From Rehmannia glutinosa (lineage: Eukaryota; Streptophyta; Magnoliopsida; Lamiales; Orobanchaceae): 64,000 bases of DNA. Positions 33,939-46,189 of the stretch are shown here, in pieces (position 1 is the first letter of the stretch; each line of letters starts with the position of its first letter). The position numbers and the translations under genes are program-made. Below the pieces are notes generated by a model. That model saw only the letters and a program-made list of their open reading frames with translations. It had not been told where the DNA came from and searched no databases. The stretch is from assembly GCA_016081115.2 (NCBI GenBank), contig CM071932.1:56742659-56806658 (forward strand), in the 5' to 3' direction.

Positions 33939-35463
33939 TGTTCGCCTATATTTTTAGCTTCACCGCAAGTGTACGGTGTTCGTTATCGAATAGGGTAGCA
34001 AGGTCGTATCCACGGAGACTAATAAATCAATAGGCTAAGTATTGAGCCAAGATAGTTTTACTTTTATTTAGACGATCAATATTTGATGGTTGTTGTTTTG
34101 AGATTAAGACAATTTCAATCACTAAAACACAAAAATAAGATAACACAAATGAAAGAAGTATCAAGATGATGAAATGGATTTCCGAGTTAAGGTTTCGATT
34201 AATAATCCTCTTGTCGTCCGATTTAATCAAAGCCAATGTTATTATTAATATTCCTATAAGACGATCACAAAGCTATTTTATCCTCCCTCTCGAGATGCAT
34301 ATAAAATGTAGATTGAAATATCTATGCTAGCATCTCTACTCAATATAAGATACACAACTCCCAAATGCACAATAGATCAAATGTCCTCACAATATTCGCA
34401 AACCTCTCGATTCATGCAAATATTCATGTCAAGTACTTAAGATCTAATATTGAAACTCATCTCTCGAATTATGAATCAATATATCAAACATGTTAAATCA
34501 TTGGCCAAGTGATAAAATAAGAATAAGCTCAAAGTACTCAAATAGGCTTCATGATAATAACTTCAACTAAGATTAAAACATTCAACAAGAGTTCATTAAT
34601 CTACTTCCAAAACCCGGAAATCACAAGAGTTTAGCTACACATGATTAAACAACTTACACACAAAGTGTTCAAAGTCATTACAAATGAAACTAAAAGATAG
34701 AAACTAAAAAGAGAAGCAAGAAAACTTAGAACGCGTCGACAATCTCTCGATATATCTCGATTCTTCAAGCTCCGATGCAACCCGATTATCTCCTTGATGT
34801 CTCCTTCCAAGAGTTGACTCTTGTCTTGTGTTGTAGATCCCAAAAATGCCAGAATGTCCTTGTGTGCACCCCCAAAAGCCTTTTTATACCTCCCATCATG
34901 TTTAGGGCTTAATGTCAGATTATGGGATTCAGCCAAGAGACGCACGGGTGGTGCGCCACGCACGGGTTACCCGTGCGCCACCTCCGCCGGAATACCCCAA
35001 CTCTCTGTAGGGCGCACGGGTGGTGCGTCGAGCACGGCCTACCCGTGCACCACGCCCGATTAGATACTACGGCGGCTCTGTAGGGCGCACGGGTGGTGCG
35101 CCCATGCATGGGCTACCCGTGCGCCATGCTGCAGCTTCAATCAACCTTATACAGGGGTGCACGGGTGGTGTCTTGAGGCACGCCCAACCCGTGTGCCCCC
35201 TGTCTCTTCCGTGAACGCTTAACTTTCGCTCTTTTAGGCTTCACGTTTCGTATATCCACTCAATTCTCCGCGTTTCTACTTTGCTTTCTTCATATTCTTA
35301 TTCAATTAGCTTCAAATATCATGAAATTCCTACAAAATAAGCAAAGTGTAATATCTTTTCCACAAAGAGTGAATATGTAACGTTTAACGCGAGTATATGC
35401 ATGTTTACTTATCATTATAGCTCGAAATACGCATCAAAACACATGCAAAAATCACGCTTATCA
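33939..35463 (-). repeat. 5' LTR (right) of the - strand Athila-lineage element
   Basis: Partner of 25066-26592. It keeps the hairpin array (34939-35205) and the TATA box (34881-34888). Differences from the left LTR are scattered single bases and small indels, several in the hairpin array. Confidence 0.93.
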
Positions 35464-36243
35464 TTGGACACCACCAAGAATTATTGATGCTGATGGTGAT
35501 ACTGTGATCAAACCATAAATTGAATGGTTGAATGATGAAATTCAAATTGCTAGCTTTAATTCTAAAGCTTTAAATGCCATCTTCAGTGTTGTGGATCTCT
35601 CTTTGTTCTAAATAATTTCAAATTGTGTTTCTGCAAAAGATGCTTGGGATGCGTTGCAGTTACATTGTGAAGGAACACATGGAGTTAGAAGAACAAAGCT
35701 GAGATTACTTGCCAACAGATTTGAGAATCTTCGAATGGAAGAGGACGAAACCATTGCATCCTACAATGCAAAAATCCGATGTATCCTCGGGGTGAACCTG
35801 CAGTACTTAGTCAGGGGCCGTAAGAATGTCCGGGATCAGATGTATCATCGGGGTATACCCGCAGTACTATAAAGTAACTGGCCAGTCAAAGGAAAAAGGA
35901 CAAAGAAAAATTTCATGTTAAATGTTTATGGTGATGCTTATGTGTTGTATTTAATCTTGACAAACGTGTCTCCACTGGGTGACTTTAAAGTTCACCCCAT
36001 ATTTATTAACACTTTTCAGGTTGAGGAGTCTGAGCGAGGATTGGAGGCGGTGGATGCAAGTCAATGATTTTTATTTAATTTGAAATTTTAGAAAAATCTT
36101 ATTTTATTAATGAATTAGAGTTGTTGTTAACAGTTAGCATTTTATTTTTAGAGAGCAAATGTTACGTTTTGAAATTAGACTATATTTTATAAAATCACAG
36201 TGGCGCAGCGGAAGAGTGAGGGATTAATTGGGTTTATTAATAA
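35464..36243 (+). pseudogene. gag: copia gag remnant, continuation from 25065
   Basis: After the duplicated TTGG the gag frame resumes with PPRIIDADGDTVIKP and is then broken by a TAA near 35518 and another stop near 35610. SAKDAWDALQLHCEGTHGVR and KLRLLANRFENLRMEEDETI (35640-35750) are typical UBN2 gag motifs. From 35780 a short imperfect duplication (GTATCMTCGGGGT...GCAGTACT twice) ends the homology. The rest is non-coding. Confidence 0.75.
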
Positions 36244-36248
36244 AATGG

Positions 36249-37077
36249 TGTTTGATAAATGGTTTTATCATGATTTTGATGATTTTGATTTTACACCAAA
36301 ACAATGTTTTTAAAGGTTGTCCAACTACTCCTAAATGATTTAAAATGGTTTTAATATTTTTCGGAGTATTTCCTCAAGTTTATTTTCGATATAAAATTGG
36401 ACAACACATTTAATGTTTTTAAGTCAATGGGTTTTTACATTGAAACTATGTTGTCCTAATACTCCCAATTGATCTAAAATGTTTCTACTATTTTTGGAGT
36501 ATTTATTGGAATTTATATCGGACAACACTTTTTTCAGTAAATGTTTTATTTCTTCTAGACTATATTTCTAATGTTGTCCTAAATACTCCCGATCGGTTTA
36601 AAATGTTTTTACGAATTTTTCGGAGTATTTCTTGAGGTTTATTTTCGTCAAAAATCGGACAACATTGATTTTAGGCGGTCGATCGGGTCGACCAAAAGAG
36701 CGGCCGTGCACTGGGAGCAAAACATCGAAACAGAAACTTTGTTCCTTCGTTTTTTGGTCGGCAACGGTCGCCGCCCTAGCCTTCGACCGGTTGAGGTGCA
36801 CTCTCGCCGTCGCCCTGTGTTAATTTGCTGCGACATGTTTCGAACTTCTATTTCGTGCGCGCCGTCGCCTCTATGCTTTAATGACAAAATTCTAACCGTT
36901 GTCGTGAGACAACTTTTCCCTAAATTGTGGGATTGATTTCTAACAGCTATAATCTTGATTTTAATTACAATTTTTTTTGTAGAAATCAGATTCCAAGAGG
37001 AGCCTATCAAGTATCAATCATTTCCTATAAATAGAGGAAGAATTGAAGCAACACAATAAGAGAGAAAACTACAACAC
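36249..37077 (+). repeat. First half of the left LTR, left arm of a large inverted repeat
   Basis: Begins TGTTTGATAAATGG, has three tandem hairpin-type units (TGTTGTCC...GGACAACA) and a CpG-rich block (36664-36885). The TATA box TATAAATA at 37026-37033 gives + orientation. It is mirrored by 37107-37929. Confidence 0.88.
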
Positions 37078-37106
37078 AACAAGATACACTCAAGAATACA
37101 CTTGTT
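37078..37106. other. 29-bp inversion junction, left
   Basis: Starts AACAAG and ends CTTGTT, an inverted hexamer pair around a 17-bp core. It is identical to 43423-43451. It lies about 45 bp downstream of the TATA box, so within or near the R region. Confidence 0.85.
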
Positions 37107-37929
37107 CCTTCAGTTTTCTCTCTTATTGTGTTGCTTCAATTCTTCCTCTATTTATAGGAGATGATTGATACTTGATAGGCTCCTCTTGGAATCTGATTTC
37201 TACAAAAAAATTGCAATTAAAATCAAGATTATAGCTGTTAGAAATCAATCCCACAATTTAGGGAAAAGTCTCACGCACAACGGTTAGAATTTTGTCATCA
37301 AAGCATAGAAGCGACCGGTCGCACGTAAATAGAAGTTTGAAACATGTCGTAGCAAATTAACACAGGCGACCGGGTCGAAGTGCACCTCGACCGGTCGAAG
37401 GCTAGGGGCGATTGTTGCACTGACCACCAAAATCAAGGAACGAAGTTTGTTCGATGTTTTGCTCCCTGGTACCGATCGCCTCTTTGGTCGACCGGTCGAC
37501 CGCCTAAAATCAATGTTGTCCGATTTTTGATGAAAATAAACCTCAAGAAATACTCCAAAAAATTCGTAAAAACATTTTAAACCGATCGGGAGTATTTAGG
37601 ACAACATTAGAAATATAGTCTAGAAGAAATAAAACATTTACAGAAAAAGTGTTGTCCGATATAAATTCCAATAAATACTCCAAAAAATAGTAGAAACATT
37701 TTAGATCAATTGGGAGTATTAGGACAACATAGTTTCAATGTAAAAACCCATTGACTTAAAAACATTAAATGTGTTGTCCAATTTTATATCGAAAATAAAC
37801 TTGAGGAAATACTCCGAAAAATATTAAAACCATTTTAAATCATTTAGGAGTAGTTGGACAACCTTTAAAAACATTGTTTTGGTGTAAAATCAAAATCATC
37901 AAAATCATGATAAAACCATTTATCAAACA
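37107..37929 (-). repeat. First half of the other LTR, right arm of the inverted repeat
   Basis: Reverse complement of 36249-37077 with scattered differences, including the palindrome-proximal bases and the CpG block (37300-37500). It ends at the TG beside the purine tract. Confidence 0.88.
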
Positions 37930-37945
37930 ATCTCCCCCTTTTTGA
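37930..37945 (-). other. Polypurine tract of the inverted copia interior
   Basis: On the - strand AAAAAGGGGGAGATTG directly precedes the LTR start TGTTTGATAAATGG. Confidence 0.8.
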
Positions 37946-39500
37946 TGATTACAAACCAAAACAATTTTAACGAGGTCGATTTTGAAAACAAAAAAATTTT
38001 TACCGGTTAAAGGGAACTATCCGTTGTGAGCGACAACATTCCATGCAATAAAAACACAAGGATGGGAGTAGAGATATTCAAACTCATATAGCAAATGCTC
38101 CTCCTATCAACATGCACAACAAGAGTTATATAGAAGCAACTTAAACATAAGCTAAAATATTAGCTTTTCGATATTGAGCTTAAGTATCAAAAACTTAAAA
38201 GCTCCCCCTGTCAAAGATACATCATTAGAACCGTATATAAGTCCATACTACAACCAATGGACCATGATTCATACATAACCATAATGCACCAAGTGGACTA
38301 AATATGATCCACAACTTATGGCTTTATGAAGCCATAGCTTATAGCTTCTTTTCGTTAAGCTTATCTTAGCCTTTATGAGCTAATGAGCTTATAACCTGTT
38401 TCTCCCCCTTTGGAATCATCAAAAAGAATGTTAGCACGATAAATACATCATATATTCATATCAAAGTGCGCAACAAAACCGATGTATCGAGCTATTTGAG
38501 CATTGAAGCTTATAAACCAAATAGGAGGGAAAAGTCGAATCATACGACTTGTAGAGGTTTATGAAAACTCATTTGATAAGCAAAACATGATCTCTACAAA
38601 TGTATAAGACTTTTGAAATCGAGAGAATCATGTAGGTGATGAATTTTTCATTGAAACGTTTTATCGAACACTTGGCGGGCGTCAAAAATTGAGAAAGATA
38701 TATATAGCCCTTGTAAATGAAATCAAGCCAAGTTTTTCATCAACAAATGCAATTAAACAAATGTCAATCATCAACAATCAATAAGCTCATCACAAAAATA
38801 TATGAATTGCATTAAGAAAAATACATATAAGCCACAAACTCAAGGTTCAACCCAATTGAGCTAAAGAGAGTGAAATTCTTACCATTCGATCGGTAAAGAC
38901 GAGCAATGATGATGATAGTCGAGCTAGATAATCCCCAAACTATGTAATACATGCAACCAAACACATTTGAAGTGAAATGTGTGTGCAAATGTCAAAGGGG
39001 ACGAAATAGAGAAGAAAAAGGCCAAAATGCCAAATTCTCGGGAAACGAGAAAGCAATATATCGAAACACGGCAGGGCGACCGGTTGGAGGTGGGGCGACG
39101 GTCGGAGGCTAGGGCGACTGGTCGACCTCAGCCCCTTCTTCAGCCATCGCTTCTTTTCTTTTTGCGAAGTTTGATCCAAAAATCCGATTTTTCGCCCCTA
39201 AGTTTTAAAAGCGTGCAAAATGCAAACGAAGACCTTATTCAATATACATTATGTTATAATCAAGCTCGAAATGAGGTAAAATACTCGGTGGTTAAAAAAC
39301 ATCGCGAGTTATCCTTGAGACGGAAATAAACACATCTCAAGTTTTTGTTGAAAATCACAATCCCTTAAAAAATATATCGAATCTCAATATGTTTAGTTCG
39401 ATTATGACGAACCAAATTTTGAATACGAATAACCGTATAATAGATACTGAACTTGTTATCCCAAGAAAATAAGAACGTTCTAAAGCTTTGGATACAACAA
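37946..39500 (-). other. 3' non-coding region of the inverted copia interior
   Basis: Reverse complement of a diverged version of 6399-7641, including AGCTTATAGCTT words, internal GGGGGAG tracts near 38205 and 38405, and a CpG-rich GACCGGT cluster at 39060-39130. Confidence 0.65.
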
Positions 39501-41634
39501 GTCATAAGAAGAAGTGCCTTTCAAATATTTGAAAATTTCTTTTAATGGCACTTTTAATGAGATTCGTTGGGATAATTTTTGAAGTCGAGCATATAGACAT
39601 AAGGTATATGGAATGTCGAGTCTATAGGAATAATACAAGAAGACATACCTCGAATTTGTTTGTCAACCGACATGCCTTTCTCAACCTTTGTCAATCTTTA
39701 GCCATAGAGGTTGAGATAGTTCTTCTTTTTTTCAATGCTTAACTCCTTCAAGAGTTCTTTTGAAATATAGCCATCTTCTTGGCATTGAATAATTTGAAGT
39801 CCAAGCAATAAATTGAGCTCCCCCATCATGCTCATCTCGAGTTCACCTAGTATCAACTTAGAAAAATATCTTGCACAAATATTCATTAGTAGCACCAAAA
39901 ATATTCTCATAAATATGCACAAGTTTACAATCTTGCCCTTTTTAAAAAAAAAAAAACAAAGAGAGTAGTATCAACTTTACCTCTTGTAAAATCATTTAGC
40001 AAAAATAGCTAAGTCTATCATACCATACATGGGGTACTTGTTTTAAACCATACAAGGCCTTTTATAAAAATCATTTGGCCTATAAAAATTTAAAGCCCCG
40101 GAGGTTGTTTTACATAGACTTCTTCTTGAATAAAACCATTGAGAAAATTGGATTTAACATCCATTTGGTAAAGCTTGAAATTTTCTTAAAACAAGAATGG
40201 GCAAGTAAAATGCAAATAGCTACTAAATGTGCTATGAGTGCAAATGTTACATCAAAACCAATTACCTTCTTCTTGAAAATACCTTCGAGCTACTAACCTT
40301 GCCTTAGTTCGACCAATGTTGCCTTGGTCATCGAGTTTGTTCCGGAGTGCCCATTTTGCATTTATAATCGTTTGTGATGAAAGACATGGCATCAACTTCC
40401 AAGTATCATTTCCTTTTTAGCTCCTCTTGCAATTCTAAAAACCAATCTTCATCTTGAAGCATCAATTGAGGAATTTGTCTTCTTCATCACTATTGGGCAT
40501 CCAAATGATCTAAGGTGTTCATAATAGAACATTTACATCCAAATATTTGGAGTATTTTCTTTTCTACACAACTAAACAAACTCAATAAAGGCATTTCTTA
40601 TATAAGCAAGAAAAATAGCCCAAGTGTAATAACATGCCTCAATTGTCAACCACAAAATATCTTGCAAAAGAGCATAATAGTAAGAGACGCTATATATATA
40701 GATCATGAAGCAAGAAACACATACTTGGCATTTGGAATATCATCAAGAATCTAATAAATCATGCAAGTTCAAATAAGCTTAAGAAAGCTATAAAAGGTCT
40801 CTTTTGAAATTTGAAAATCCGATAGCATATAGTTGAGACCTCATTTAAAAGAATTATTTGAACAAGAGTTGACAAAGCAAATATGTGCAATCGAATATCT
40901 AATAGTGCCTTTCAGAAAATCTAGAAATCCTCTTAATGGCACTTTGTATGAAATACTATAAGCACATAGGCACATGGCAATATATATCGAGTCTATAAGA
41001 GTAAGAATAACACAAGTAAACGTACCTCGATAATTTATGCCTATCTTGACAAATAATGACGTAAATGGCCATTTGTGAAAATATGTAAATCCTACACAAT
41101 TCTTAAAACAAATCTAGCACAAATCATAATGAAGAAGTGTAGGCTAAGAGATATCACAAGTAAGCTCATGCCATAAAAATCCATAAAAGATGATAACACA
41201 CTTTAGTCAACAAAAATGCACAAGAGTTTTAAAAAACATCATATAAGGTCTCCTTTTTCAAAAGAAATTTAAAAAACAAACATATATATTGAAGACCCAA
41301 AAAAAATCAATACTTGAAAACTCATGTTGCAATAAAGACACAAATAAAAACATGCATAACAAAATAAAATGCATATTTTAAATGGGGAGATACGGGTTAC
41401 CAATTACGCCATTTCCATGGGTTGTGCCATTCCCATTGTTGATGATATCTTCCCCTTGAGAAGTCACTTTGTTGATGATGACTTCTTTGATTACTCCATT
41501 TCAAGGTTTGTTTTCTTCCCATTTTTGATTATATCCTTTTCTTGAAATTGGCTTTGTCGAAAATAGTTTCTCCTTCTTTGATCAAATGAAACGGTCATTT
41601 GATGTCTTCTTAGCGGTATAAATTTTCTTGATCA
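39501..41634 (-). pseudogene. pol: Decayed copia pol remnants
   Basis: Scattered matches to the RT-RNase H region of 4782-6398 on the - strand, for example [17 protein letters not shown] near 39850-39790. The segment around the sequence AGTGCCTTTCA...CTTTTAATGGCAC occurs twice (39510-39550 and 40905-40940), so part of pol is duplicated or rearranged. Parts of integrase are recognisable at 40300-40600. No long frame survives. Confidence 0.65.
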
Positions 41635-42772
41635 TTATTTTCGGGTACCTAATATGACATTGTTTTGTGGTACCCTCATGTGTTTGGGTCCTTTGGGATT
41701 AGTCTTGAGACTTTTAGGTCTCCAACAATAATTAGAGCTATTTCTAGCCCGACAAGTATTTACCGTATGACCCTTTTTACCGCAATAAAAGCATGTAATA
41801 ATTCTAGGAGCATAATGACCAACGTGCTTAGAGACTTGATTCTTTTTCATGTGATTGACACCCTTAGGCTTATGATCAAGTTCTAGTTTCAAATTATCAC
41901 AACAATCAATAATATTGGTCATTCTATCGGTACTCAAGTTGGATTAAGATAAATCATTTTTCAAGCAATTTATATCCTCAACAAGAGTACTATTTTCTTT
42001 CTCAAGGTTTCTAACCTTGTCAAGAGTGGTGGTGTGAGCATATGATAGTGATTCATAGGAAGTAAATAAACTATCCTTATCATTTTTCAAAACAATGAAT
42101 TCCTTTTTCAAATTTTTGTATTTAACAAGTAAGTTTTGGAATTCATCTTGTAGCTCATCATAATCATTTTGTAAATCACTATATTCATTTTACAATTCAT
42201 GGTCATAAGAAGTAGAGGGTTTAGAACTTACCTCGTTTTCTTCTTTGATGCCCATGAGGCATTGTTCAACTTGTTCATCATGGGAGGTTGTAGAAGGCTT
42301 ATCCCATGTTGTTGGATTTGATGTTGTATCCATTTGTGAAGTAAATGCTTTTGAGTTGCTCCTTTCATTTGCATATACTTCATAGATGGCTTCTAATTTT
42401 TGCCATACTTCATGTGCCGATTGAATACCTACAACATGATCAAATTCCAAAGTGGTAAGTGAACAAAGTAAAATATTAATAGCTTTACCATTTAAAGAGA
42501 TGATTCTCTTCTCTTCATCATTGAGCTCTTTGAAGCCTTTAGAGGTGTGTGGTGTATTCTTCGTCGGAATGGATTCTCCATTGATGACGGTGTTCCAAAT
42601 ATCAAACCCGCAACCTTGTAAATAGCATTCCATTCTTTCTTTCCAAAATATAAAATTTTTGGAATCAAATAGTGGTGGCTTGGTGGTGGAGGTGCCGGTA
42701 GGATGAGCTTCGTTCGTAGCCGATGATCGTTTCTCTTCACTCGCGATGTGAAACGAGCTTGCCAAAGAGTTT
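41635..42772 (-). pseudogene. gag: Decayed copia gag in the inverted interior
   Basis: The - strand gag has the N-terminal motif PPLFDSKNFIFWKERMECY (near 42670) and continues to SAHEVWQKLEAIYE. It then jumps to a segment that in the 348-8987 copy lies about 110 codons later, so the middle of the UBN2 domain is deleted. The coiled-coil part follows in broken frames, then a zinc knuckle C-x2-C-x4-H-x4-C (CFYCGKKGHTVNTC, near 41800-41755) and the tail that continues past the position of the stop in the 348-8987 copy. Confidence 0.8.
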
Positions 42773-42785
42773 GGCTCTGATACCA
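42773..42785 (-). other. Primer-binding site, tRNA-iMet type, inverted interior
   Basis: On the - strand TGGTATCAGAGCC, a perfect copia PBS, two bases from the LTR edge at 42788. Confidence 0.88.
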
Positions 42786-42787
42786 CT

Positions 42788-43422
42788 TGTAAGTCCAAGT
42801 GGCTACGATAATCTAGAGGTGGGGTGAATAGATTATCTCCATCTTTTCGATTTTGCCCTCTTTTTTTAACCGAATGCTCAAAGACAATAATAAAGGTGCG
42901 GAATGTAAACAACACACTTCGATTTAAAGAGGTTCAACCCACCTAGGGCCTAATCCTCTACCACCCCAGTATATCCGGGATGGATTTCAAAAAGAAAAAG
43001 AATTTTATTAATTACCAAAATTAATACAAATTCAACTTACAACACCTTGAAGAGCACCACACTCTTCTTCAAAACCACCTTTGAGATTACCACAATCTCA
43101 CTTGAAGATTACCACAATCTCCAAACGGCACCTTGTGAAGATTACCACAATCTTCACCCTTGAAGAGCACCACACTCTTCAACACCTCAACAAGAAGATT
43201 ACCACAATCTTCTTACACCTAACACCTAGTTCACCCAAGTGTGTTCTTACCACAAGAACACTCACAAGGATATCTTGTGTTTGAATGACGACCACAAATT
43301 CAAGATTACAACTCGATAATGAATAATACAATTGAGTGCAAGTGTAATCAAGAATAGCCTAGACCTCAAAATATGAAAGTGAATAGCTAGGCAAATTACA
43401 ACAAGAAATAAGACAATGTAAG
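42788..43422 (-). repeat. Second half of an LTR, inverted
   Basis: On the - strand this is the R/U5 part of the LTR, matching 1150-1694 of the related element (GAGGTCTAGGCT, TTGATTACACTTGCACTCAA and the AAGAGTGTGGT-type repeats), ending ...GGACTTACA before the PBS. Several GAAGATTACCACAATCT-type units are tandemly repeated at 43080-43215. Confidence 0.85.
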
Positions 43423-43451
43423 AACAAGATACACTCAAGAATACACTTGTT
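43423..43451. other. 29-bp inversion junction, right
   Basis: Identical to 37078-37106. It is the centre of a second palindrome with 49-bp arms (43374-43422 and 43452-43500, one mismatch). Confidence 0.85.
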
Positions 43452-43567
43452 CTTACATTGTCTTATTTCTTGTTGTAATTTGCCTAACTATTCACTTTCA
43501 CAAATGGTTCTGCATATTTTTGGGATGTACCTTATTTATACGCTGTTAAATACGCTTTCTTATTAAA

Positions 43568-44931
43568 CTAGTAAGGTGCACGTGCGTTGAACGTAAACCC
43601 TATAATTTTACTAATTCAATTAACAATTAATGTCTTGTATAATTTAAATTAAGTTAGTTTATTATATATATCATTAATGTCGTACAATTTTTACTTGAAA
43701 AGAATTTCGCATAATTAAAAACTTATATTTTGTGAAATAAAATTTAATACTTCAAATATAATGAAGACGCCAAAAGTCCTACACTAAAGAGTTCTAATGA
43801 AGTCGTCGTAGAATGGTTAAGACATATACTTTTATTGATATTGGCTCGAAGTTCACAAATTTTTTAGCATATACTGATTGGGCTTCCACCTCCATTTAAG
43901 ATATGAATTTTCTCTCCTTCCATTAGCCAAACACTCAAACCCACGCTCCACCAAATTAAATGGCTTGTGATGCTTCGCGTGAATGGTAAATTTCATCAAC
44001 CACCCTGCATCTTCCATCAAACATATTGCATCCCATGCTTAAAGAATCAATAGACTTGCTACTATTATTATCCCGATTTTGATTAATGACAACTACTATT
44101 TCAAGAGATCGATACATATAAAAAAAGGATACTATAAGTACAAGAGACATGCTATTGAGCTAACCATGTGTAATACAGTTAAAGATTGAAAAATCAGAAT
44201 ATAATTTTCCTCAAAATATTCAACATATAACATATTGAGGCTAGAAAATTGCTTTCGGAAATTGTTTACATCGTCACTTGTCAACTTTCTTTGAGGCATT
44301 CAACATATTTGTTTATACAACCACTTGTCAATTTTTACATTATATTATTAAACTAATTTAATTGAGTTTGACCATAATAACTAAACAATATACTTGAGTT
44401 TGGCATGAATAATGATTTCTTTCCCACAATATCTGATTGTTAGGCATTGAGTATATTCATAATAAAAAATATATGATTTAAATCCAAATTCAAATGCATA
44501 GCTATTTAGTGAAGCATCTGAAGTGCAAATTTTTAGTTTCCATAGATTTTTATTCAAATCTTTACTAAATGTAATGGTGATAGCTGTGAGCGTGTTAATT
44601 TTAACAGACAACCAATCTGTCTAAGGAAATAAGATTAAAACGAAAATACCAAAACACGTTAATATCTTAATAAACTTAATAAAAACTATAATAAAAACTG
44701 TTAATATTCCATTATTAAAAGTGAAGAAATAACGTTAGCAACTATAAATTCAGATATACAGGTTGGGAACTATGCCTTAATTCCTCACCCATTTGGGTGT
44801 TTTCCATAAAAAAATCAAATATAAATGATAAATATGTTAATCTACAAACAGAATCACCAACTTCTCTTAACTACTAAGAAAAGAAAATTTCAGACCATTT
44901 TTCCAATATTTCTGCAAATCCAAGCTCTAAA
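43568..44931 (-). mobile_element. Helitron 3' terminus and flanking AT-rich DNA
   Basis: The - strand reads a hairpin-forming ACGT...CAACGCACGTGCACC segment followed by TTACTAG at the end, then T: a Helitron 3' terminus (CTRR with upstream hairpin, inserted between A and T). The terminus is at 43568; the 5' TC end to the right is not identified. Similar termini are at 53534 and 55599. 43700-44930 is AT-rich without a gene. Confidence 0.6.
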
Positions 44932-46181
44932 TAGGGGTGTTCATTTTTCGAATAGATCCGAAATTCGATTCGGTTCGAATTCGAATTTTAGTTTCGAATT
45001 AGGATTTTTGAATTTCGAATCAAATTTCGAATCAACTCGAATTTCGAATATGAATATTTGAATCGAATAATGAGTTAAGGTTTTTTTTCGAATTCTATTC
45101 GAAAATCTTAATTCGAGGTGAAATTCGACTAAATTTGAAATCGTATTTCAATTCGAAATTTATATGTATATATTTCATACTATACATAATTATTTATTGT
45201 ACATATGTAAATTATACACATGCATTTATAATATATATAAATGAATAAAACACTAATGTTTAAATGAAAATGTAAAATTATAAATATATGCTCTTTCCTT
45301 CTTGTTTTTTTAGTTTTTGTTACAAATAATTATACTTAATAGTATATGAAATATATTTTATATTATTTCAAATTTTTATCTTTAGATCATATTAAAATAA
45401 TCAATTTTAATTTTGTGCTAAAAAATATATTTTAGGTAAAAACTATTTCTCTCTTACAGTCTCACGTGGATGGCATGTGGTGAAATAATCTATAAGAATA
45501 TTCCACCAGCTATGTCTATTGTATGGAAAAGTACAAAACTTGTGTACATACACTATACAACATACATTATATATTTATACAATATAGTCTTTGACTTTTT
45601 TCCTTTGTTTTAAATTCTTATTACAATATGCATTATACATTATACATTTGTACACTATATTACATATATTTATATTCAGATTATATTAAAATAATAAATT
45701 ATATAATAACACACATTGTATCTATTTATCTACACACATACACTTTGTCAATTTGATACCTCATACTTGAGTATAAAAGTTATTTATCAAGTAACCAGTG
45801 CTGGTATAAAATTGGCACAAAATAATTTATTAAATTTACATAAGGGAGTTCATTATGAATTTATGATAGTCTTTAGTTAAATTAAACAATGAAAAATGGT
45901 TAGTCGATAATTTGTAATTTTGAAAAAATAAAATCTGGAATTTTATTGGATATAGTCCAAATATATTATGTTATGAATCCAAACCTTATTCACTTTATCG
46001 ATAAATTTGGATTTTTGGATTGACTCGAATTCGATTCAAAAATCGAGAAATCCAATTCGTTTAAATTCGATTCAAATTAATCGAATTATGATCGAATTTC
46101 GAATTGATGTTTAAAACTTTCATTCGATATTCAATTAGAGGAAGTCGAAGAATTCGGAATTCGATTCGATGAACACCCCTA
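44932..46181. mobile_element. Non-autonomous hAT-type element
   Basis: Terminal inverted repeats TAGGGGTGTTCAT / ATGAACACCCCTA are flanked by the perfect 8-bp duplication GCTCTAAA (44924-44931 and 46182-46189). The subterminal 150 bp on both sides is crowded with TTCGAA and ATTCGAATT words. The interior is AT-rich and non-coding. An 8-bp duplication with such ends is typical of hAT. Confidence 0.88.
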
Positions 46182-46189
46182 GCTCTAAA

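Larger units (their letters stand above)
25066..35463 (-). mobile_element. Athila-lineage Ty3/gypsy element, nearly full length, - strand
   Basis: A 10.4-kb element with closely similar LTRs (25066-26592 and 33939-35463), a PBS, gag, a long protease-RT-RNase H-integrase frame, and two purine tracts. TTGG is duplicated at 25062-25065 and 35464-35467; removing one copy restores the gag frame of the host copia element, which confirms the boundaries. A 4-bp duplication is shorter than the usual 5. The late ORF typical of Athila is absent between integrase and the purine tract. Gag has several frameshifts and the integrase has a stop, so it is not autonomous. Confidence 0.93.
36249..43502. mobile_element. 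copia element with its interior inverted between mid-LTR sites
   Basis: The outer ends are those of one + strand insertion: TG at 36249, CA at 43501-43502, and AATGG duplicated at 36244-36248 and 43503-43507. From 36249 to 37077 the first part of a + strand LTR is read. Beyond a 29-bp site (37078-37106) everything is reversed: LTR first part (37107-37929), purine tract, pol remnants, gag, PBS and LTR second part (42788-43422). After an identical 29-bp site (43423-43451) the sequence returns to + orientation with 51 bp of LTR second part. Re-inverting 37107-43422 would give an ordinary element. It is related to the 348-8987 family. Confidence 0.85.

Noticed and set aside
36180..36220. GTGGCGCAGCGG phrase resembling a tRNA or SINE A box
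   Set aside because: No B box, acceptor stem or anticodon arm can be placed around it.
36249..37929. Long inverted repeat as a hairpin RNA gene
   Set aside because: The target duplication and the second junction at 43.4 kb explain it as an inversion junction of a retrotransposon.
43081..43284. 67-codon frame rich in Thr/Ile/His
   Set aside because: Produced by the short tandem GAAGATTACCACAATCT units of the LTR.
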